This document shows positions 58,788 through 64,000 of a DNA stretch of 64,000 bases, piece after piece. Position 1 is the stretch's first letter. Each line of letters starts with the position of its first letter. The translations under genes were made by a program, and so were the position numbers. The notes beneath the pieces were generated by a model. The model was not told where the DNA came from. It was given only the letters and a program-made list of their open reading frames with translations, and ran no database searches. This DNA comes from Gordius sp. MW1 (Eukaryota; Nematomorpha; Gordioida; Gordea; Gordiidae): contig OZ038530.1 in NCBI GenBank assembly GCA_964036665.1, forward strand, positions 5,022,001 to 5,086,000. The letters are read 5' to 3'.

Positions 58788-59545
58788 AATACTATATGTA
58801 TAAAGTAGTGTATGTATGTGTGCATGTTTTGGATAAGGGCTAAATTCTGAAACTACCGGCCCGATTCGCGCCAAAATTTAGCCATAGATGCCCAGGGCGG
58901 CCAGGGGTAAAATAGCTTTTTCAGAATCCTAAAATTTCTTTTAGTTTTAAAAATATCGGACATTACGTTTTAAAAAAGGGCTTAACTCTGAAACTACTAG
59001 CCCGATTCGCGTGAAAATTTAGCCATTGATGCCCAGGGCGGCCAGAGGTAAAATAGCTTTTTTAGAATCCTAAAATTCCTTTTAGTTTTAAAAATATCGG
59101 ACATTTCCCGGCCAGTTTCATTTATAGCATCATATACAATAATGACGTCATACATACAAGGCTAAATTAGATATTTAAAAGTATAATAAAAATGTTATGT
59201 ATGTAAGGGCTAAATTCTAAAACTACCCGCCCGATTCGCGCGAAAATTTAGCGGTAGATGCCCAGGGCGGCCAGGGGTAAAATAGCTTTTTCAGAATCCT
59301 TAAATTCCTTTTAGTTTTAAAAATATCGGACATTACGTTTTAAAAAAGGGCTAAACTCTGAAACTACCGGCCCGATTCGCGCGAAAATTTAGCCATAGAT
59401 GCTTAGAGCGGCCAGGGGTAAAATAGCTTTTTTAGAATTCTAAAATTCTTTTTAGTTTTAAAAATATCGGACATTTCCCGGTTAGTTTTATTTATAGCAT
59501 CATGTACAATAATGATGTCATACATACAGCTGAAGTTTTCTCAAA
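58788..59545 (+). repeat. Helitron-derived array of four internal modules
   Basis: After a Helitron-like start (CTATATGTATAAAGTAGTG), four copies of the module in 8865-9767 follow at about 58843, 58985, 59207 and 59350. Copies 1 and 3 end early at GGACATTACGTTTTAAAAAA, while copies 2 and 4 continue through CCCGG..AGTTT to AATGACGTCAT or a variant. No CTAG end is visible. Confidence 0.75.
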
Positions 59546-59914
59546 TTTTATTATATTAAAGAAAATTGTATTAGCTTGTGATTTATAAAACCTGTTTTGT
59601 AGTTATCAATTTTTATCTACGTTTTAATCTCTATTGACCCTCTATTTTTAGTGGGCTTACTTATAAGATTCAGAGCTTATAGAACCTTTATAAATTATAC
59701 AGTTTTAATAACTTCCATGTTTGAACTAACAAATGATGATAACAAATAGATTATTCTTTATATATACATCATAGATTTGTTCACAGGAGATATTGTTTGA
59801 GGATCTGATACAATTTAGATTTATTTTTAAATGAATATACTTGTGTACAATTTTAATGAGTCCCCTGAGTATATTGTCTTTTTTTGGTTCAATATATGAT
59901 TATTCCCTAAGTAA

Positions 59915-60052
59915 GTACAAAATATATTAACAAAATGTTATTAGTACTTTCTAATCTGTTGTAATCTGAACTTCTCTTGAATTTTGGAGGCAAGATAATA
60001 TTTTTCACATTTCCACCATCAAAAATTCCACTGAGGCTTATAATATCTATAT
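59915..60052 (-). CDS. Possible exon of an unknown gene
   Basis: After an AG acceptor (CAATATAG) the minus strand is open with mixed codons: SLSGIFDGGNVKNIILPPKF, then KRSSDYNRLESTNNIL, and a stop at about 59915. It lies downstream of the inverted copy of the hypothetical gene on the same strand, so it may be a 3' exon of that gene family. No known family. Confidence 0.3.
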
Positions 60053-60159
60053 TGTATAATAAACTCATAACCATAATATATTATTTTTATGGGCATTTGG
60101 ATTAATTAAACTTATCTCTTAACAAATATCATTTACATTTTCAATACCCATAATGTATA

Positions 60160-60568
60160 CATAACCAAAATAAGATACTTTTAAGAGGGTTGGGATTGGT
60201 TAAACTTATATCGTCAGAAATTTCAATTATATCTTCATCACCTAAAAATGTTTAAAAAGAGTATACTTATAGGGTATTTCTCAGAGGAGATTGACTAGTA
60301 GAATCTCTACCTTAAACAATAATTATAAGTCTGAAAAGCTTTAATACTTATCACAGGTATTTGATAATCAAGGAGATTGGAATTCATGGCTTTCTCCTTT
60401 AAAACATTTATATGGTTGTAAATATCGAATATAATGTCATTGTCTCACATAAAATTCTTTCGAACGCGGATGCGTTGTTTATTTTCGTTCGGTAGGAGAA
60501 CGTTTAAGCAACGCGTTTTTACGATAGGAAAAATGTCACCCAAAAGTGGAGAATGTTTAGCCTGATTC
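60160..60568 (-). pseudogene. Inverted partial copy of the PDSS2-divergent gene
   Basis: 60475-60568 is the inverted counterpart of about 56575-56668 (intergenic), and 60160-60463 that of about 56968-57270 (3' coding, intron-like part and next exon-like part). Bases 56669-56967 are missing and replaced by about a dozen filler bases (CCGCGTTCGAAAG). Relative to the source there is a net loss of four bases in the coding part, so the frame is broken. Confidence 0.85.
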
Positions 60569-60836
60569 TAATAATATTAAGCACCAATTTAAAGTTAAGC
60601 AAAATATAATATTATCGCTAAATTCTGAAACTTTTCTGTGAGGATTATAAAAATTCTGTTTTGCAATTAACTCGTGCAAGTTATATATCATTGTAACTCT
60701 TAGGTTCTTCATTAAATTTTGCATAGGCTTATTATTTTGACTATACCATTGCAATTATAAAAGAAAAGAATTATAATATATATTGTATATATAAATATTT
60801 CGAATAACATGTATTCTAAATATTTAGATAAGCACA

Positions 60837-60995
60837 CATGGGCGTAGCCAGGTTTTGAATTAGGGGGGGGGGGGGCAAAGCGTTTAAAAGTTCAATTAGA
60901 GGGGGGCAAAACATAAGATTTTTTAATTTTTTAACGTGCATTGAAAAAAAAAAATTCAGTAATTTAGGGGAGTGGGCACCCTGGCTACGCCCATG
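60837..60995. mobile_element. CATGGGCG-type hAT-like MITE, best-preserved copy
   Basis: Perfect 16-base inverted ends CATGGGCGTAGCCAGG, less one base at the right (CCTGGCTACGCCCATG), and exact 8-base target duplication TAAGCACA (60829-60836 and 60996-61003). G-rich arm TTAGGGGGGG.. inside. 159 bases, non-coding. Its exact flanks suggest a recent insertion. Confidence 0.93.
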
Positions 60996-61003
60996 TAAGC
61001 ACA

Positions 61004-61352
61004 CATTTTTGCAACTTTTTAGAATTTTCTCCCCTAGTGTATTTCACACGTGTATAGTGTATGTGTGTATTTTCCCCAATGAAAACAACAGCTTAGTAAA
61101 TTTGGCAAAAATCAAGTTTCATCAAACACCTCTGGTGCTACTCAGGCAATGTTAACCATAGGCTAATGTTGAATCTGAATAATACTTTATTTAAATTAAT
61201 CGAAATGACGTTTTATTATAATACAAATGATATTTATGTTTTGGTGGTAGTGTTTGTAATATATTTAATTTTATAAAATAACACGTCTTATATATACAAC
61301 GCCGTTTTATAAAAGAGTTAGATTTCCTCAATAAGTCTGGAAGGAGGGCGAG
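61004..61352. other. Spacer with a short 36-base duplication
   Basis: TAGATTTCCTCAATAAGTCT and TAGATTTCCCCAATAAGTTT head two adjacent units at about 61319-61387, spanning the end of the gypsy remnant. Otherwise nothing. Confidence 0.4.
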
Positions 61353-61612
61353 TTAGATTTCCCCAATAAGTTTGGAAGGAGTGCGAACAAGTCGTTTAGG
61401 GCAACTACTAAGTTCTTGACTTTCTTCCGCTAAGCTTTTATTCGCAAAAAAGTTCTGGTCAACATGTTGTTGAGGAGCTGTCTCTACTGGTGTAGGAGGT
61501 AATTCAATTGTGCCATCGGCCCTCCTATTCCTAAGCTGATCGGCATAACTCCTCCGCAATCTACCTTCAAATTCCACCTGGTATGACACACGACATGTAC
61601 GTGAGACTATCC
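61353..61612 (-). pseudogene. Gypsy integrase C-terminal tail remnant
   Basis: The minus strand reads GIVSRTCRVSYQVEFEGR, then LRRSYADQLRNRRADG, matching the integrase tail pattern G-P-V-S-Y-x-V-x-(9)-R-R-H-x-D-Q-L-R. It ends with a stop at 61353. The catalytic integrase is absent. Confidence 0.7.
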
Positions 61613-62346
61613 CTCTGAATTAATGCCGCCCAAAATCAAGCTATGCAAGCTATTAGAACAGACTCGGGAAGGTGAGTCTTCTCGATGTTCATCGTGCTGC
61701 TGTTGTTTGTGAGGATGGTTGGAAGAGTAGTTATTAGGGGCTTCTTGGAACCCTAGTCTCAATTTTCTACCTCCCCCGCTGCTGTTATTAAAACCTTTGA
61801 CAGACCCTCTCCTCAGGGCTGGCGGACCCATCCAAGAGTTGACATTAAGTTGGCTCGACATAGGGTAAGTGGCTTGAAATTGTACCAAATTTATGCTTCG
61901 TTTATGATATAGGGGAGAAGAAAAGAACCACCGCCAACAGTACGATGGGAAGGGGAGTGAGGTTCGAGACGTCGACGTTTGGCATCGCCCTTTCCACCAA
62001 AATGTCTAAAAGCGACGTCGTTAGTACCAATATTGACTATACCTTTGTATAAAAGTCCGTCTTCAAACCTGGATGGAGGGAAACCCCCTTTATAAGGTCG
62101 ATCAGGAGGGCTAAAGGTGCTTCGAGGTCTAATCCTTTGTCTCCTTCCTTTAGAAATCTGATTAGGAGGGCTACAGGGGCTTTGAGGTCTAATTTTTTGG
62201 CTTCTATTAGCGTCCATACAAGAGGCCGGTCCTCCTCCTGCTCCTTTGGAGTCCTTTTTATGTTGTCTTCCAACTTCATTTAGTTGTGTGGGCCCAGCGG
62301 GAAATGTATAGTGATACCCTCCGCTAACTTCGCAAATGATTGCCAC
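61607..62346 (-). CDS. Two adjacent frames of unknown, probably retroelement origin
   Basis: Frames 61891-62346 (151 codons) and 61607-61888 (93 codons) lie head to tail on the minus strand, upstream of the integrase tail. The first contains a twofold internal duplication (IRPQSPCSPPNQISKG, then IRPRSTFSPPDRPYKG, from a repeat of about 63 bases) and RHFGGKGDAKRRRLEPHSPS. The second has GGGRKLRLGFQEAPNN. Base composition is clearly less AT-rich than the surroundings. No family recognised; position suggests part of the same retroelement. Confidence 0.35.
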
Positions 62347-62464
62347 TAGCGGCCCTGACTTTATTACTCAACGATCTATTGTTACTATACGTGGACGTAA
62401 ACTTTATTTAACCCTTTTGCCATATTATTAAACCGATAATTCCTATCATTCGAACTAGTGATGG

Positions 62465-62800
62465 GAAAACGCTTAGCACTAGCGCGCCTAGCACCTCCCC
62501 GCTGATGGGAATAGCCTATTAAATATGTCTACTAGCACATAGTCACTTTAAGTGCTATAAGCTATAGGAGATGGGAGGTTTGAGGTGCTATAAGCTATAG
62601 GAGATGGGAGGTTTGATGCGTTAGAGCTATGGGAGATGGGAGGTTTGAGGTGCTATGAGCTATAGGAGATGGGAGGTTTGAGGCGCTAGAGCTATGGGAG
62701 GTTTGAGGTGCTATGAGCTATAGGAAATGGGAGGTTTGGTGCGCTAAAGCTATAGCCGATAGCACTTAAATGCGCTACTCCTATAGCACGGCGCTAACAC
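62465..62800. repeat. GCTATAGC-type minisatellite within a TAGCGC repeat
   Basis: GGAGATGGGAGGTTTGAGG plus TGCTATAAGCTATA recurs about six times at 62545-62750 (period 31-34). Outer words AGTGATGGGAAAACGCTTAG and GGCGCTAACACTGGGA may be diverged inverted ends; compare 32005-32400. Confidence 0.65.
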
Positions 62801-62801
62801 T

Positions 62802-63079
62802 GGGAATACTTTTTTTAATTGTTTATATATTAGATATTAAATATGTAAAAATATAAGTTTTTTGCCCTATCTACCATCTAACTACGACTTATTTTAATAT
62901 AAATTTTATTAAGTGTATGACTTTAATTTAAATTTGCATTGCTTCTACAATTATTTTATTAATAACTCGCCCTTCCCCCCCCCCCCTCTGAATGACGAAA
63001 AAAAATTTTTTCAATGTAAAAACCCTTACAAATTAATTAACCGTTTTGCCCCCCTAATCCAAAACCTGGTTATGCCCTA
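62802..63079. repeat. Left arm of a long inverted repeat
   Basis: Reverse complement of 63670-64000 over its length, allowing one gap of about 50 bases. Includes a C-rich run at 62976-62988 and the MITE-like end CCTAATCCAAAACCTGGTTA. Confidence 0.92.
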
Positions 63080-63669
63080 GGAATCGACATCAATAATTAA
63101 CAAAATATTTGCCTGTTTTAATATATTTATATATAACTAATGTATATATATATAATGCGAAATGGTCGAAAATAAAATTATCGTAGTTTTTGATTTTTAA
63201 CAAGTGTATTATCATATAGACGTTGATAAAGATATCTCACTTGGGAAATCTTTTATAATATTTATCAAATTTAGTATAAAATAAGTACTTTAACCGGCTG
63301 AAATAAAACACATTGGAAAATATTACACTTAAAGATTAAATTTGTTATTTAAGTCGAATTTATATTGTTTATTAATTAGTAAGTTTTTGTTAAGGTGACC
63401 GGGGCAGTCGTAGCCAGGGAATAATTTATTTTTCATAAAATTCATGATATTTTTTATGTTCAGTTGAAGAAAAGGAGAAAATAAGAGAGCGAAAAATTAA
63501 TTTTCTTTTTATACTAATCAATGAATAAAATAACATAACATGAGTGAGTACGCATAAGTTTACTCTATTGTTTTCCTTTTCAATGAAACATAATCGCCCT
63601 AATGGGATATGGATTAACTTACGGGGGGGGGGGGGGGGTTTAATTTTTCTATTCTCAAAAACATGGGCG
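63080..63669. other. Spacer of the inverted repeat
   Basis: 590 bases, AT-rich, with a GTCGTAGCCAGGG MITE-end fragment at 63408 and a G-run at 63624. No gene supported. Confidence 0.5.
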
Positions 63670-64000
63670 TAGGGCATAACCAGGTTTTGGATTAGGGGGG
63701 GGGGCGAAACGGTTAAAAGTTCAATTTGGGAGAGGCAAAACAAAAAAAAAATTATTAATTTGTAAGGGTTTTTTTACATTGGAAATTTTTTTTTCGTCAT
63801 TCAGAGGGAGGGGGGGGGGGGGAAGGGCGAGTTATTAATAAAATAAATGTAGAAGCAATGCAAAATATTTAAATTAAAGTCATACACTTAATAAAATTTA
63901 TATTAAAATAAGTCGTAGTTAGATGGTAAGATAGGGCAAAAAAACTTATATTTTTACATATTTAATATCTAATAAATAAACAATTAAAAAAATTATTCCC
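63670..64000. repeat. Right arm of the long inverted repeat, cut by the window end
   Basis: Starts TAGGGCATAACCAGGTTTTG and runs to the last base (ATTATTCCC), still paired with the left arm at 62802. The true end is beyond the window. Confidence 0.92.

Noticed and set aside
1-64000. CRISPR array
   Set aside because: The tandem repeats have no unique spacers of constant length and the genome is eukaryotic.

Overview
The window is a repeat-dominated, very AT-rich stretch of a eukaryotic nuclear genome, most likely from an invertebrate animal. Two genes with clear animal orthologues, a phosphohistidine phosphatase (PHPT1/janus type) and a PDSS2-type polyprenyl diphosphate synthase subunit, are split by canonical GT-AG introns, several of them only 33-40 bases long. 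The phylum cannot be fixed from the sequence. Nothing looks bacterial: there is no operon, rRNA, CRISPR array or prokaryotic gene.

Layout. 0-2 kb: decayed Ty3/gypsy-type LTR retrotransposon (minus strand). 2.8-3.3 kb: three-exon PHPT1-like gene. 4.4-10 kb: tRNA-like SINE, hAT ends, a reverse-transcriptase relic and a non-autonomous Helitron. 10.0-10.4 kb: a 68-base perfect palindrome, then a candidate type I hammerhead ribozyme. 10.8-13.3 kb: minisatellite blocks. 14-17.5 kb: a hAT-like MITE, a piggyBac-like MITE and a hAT element with a transposase remnant. 17.9-25.7 kb: a five-exon gene for a secreted Thr/Ala-rich protein that I do not recognise, with MITEs in its introns. 26.5-29.5 kb and 44.2-47.2 kb: two RTE-type LINEs in opposite orientation, each with a perfect target-site duplication. 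33.4-34.5 kb: a Helitron carrying a Mutator-like MITE. 34.9-37.0 kb: a GC-rich island between direct repeats. 38.0-40.3 kb: a complete but scrambled Helitron. 41.1-43.9 kb: a small LTR element whose 3' LTR is interrupted by a hAT insertion. 48.6-50.7 kb: a second LINE family. 50.9-52.2 kb: a larger Mutator-like element. 53.3-54.6 kb: tandem repeats. 55.0-57.1 kb: the PDSS2 gene divergent from an unrecognised gene. 57.1-60.6 kb: duplicated and inverted debris of that locus mixed with transposon pieces. 61.3-64 kb: gypsy 3' remnant, minisatellite and a long inverted repeat running off the window.

Cellular functions supported: ubiquinone side-chain synthesis (PDSS2), protein histidine dephosphorylation (PHPT1) and one novel secretory protein. 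Most other recognisable sequence is mobile DNA. At least eleven insertions can be delimited by their termini, most of them also by target-site duplications. The most interesting items are the hammerhead motif beside a perfect palindrome, the uncharacterised secreted protein, the scrambled Helitron and the two LINEs that each lost a different part of the catalytic YADD motif.
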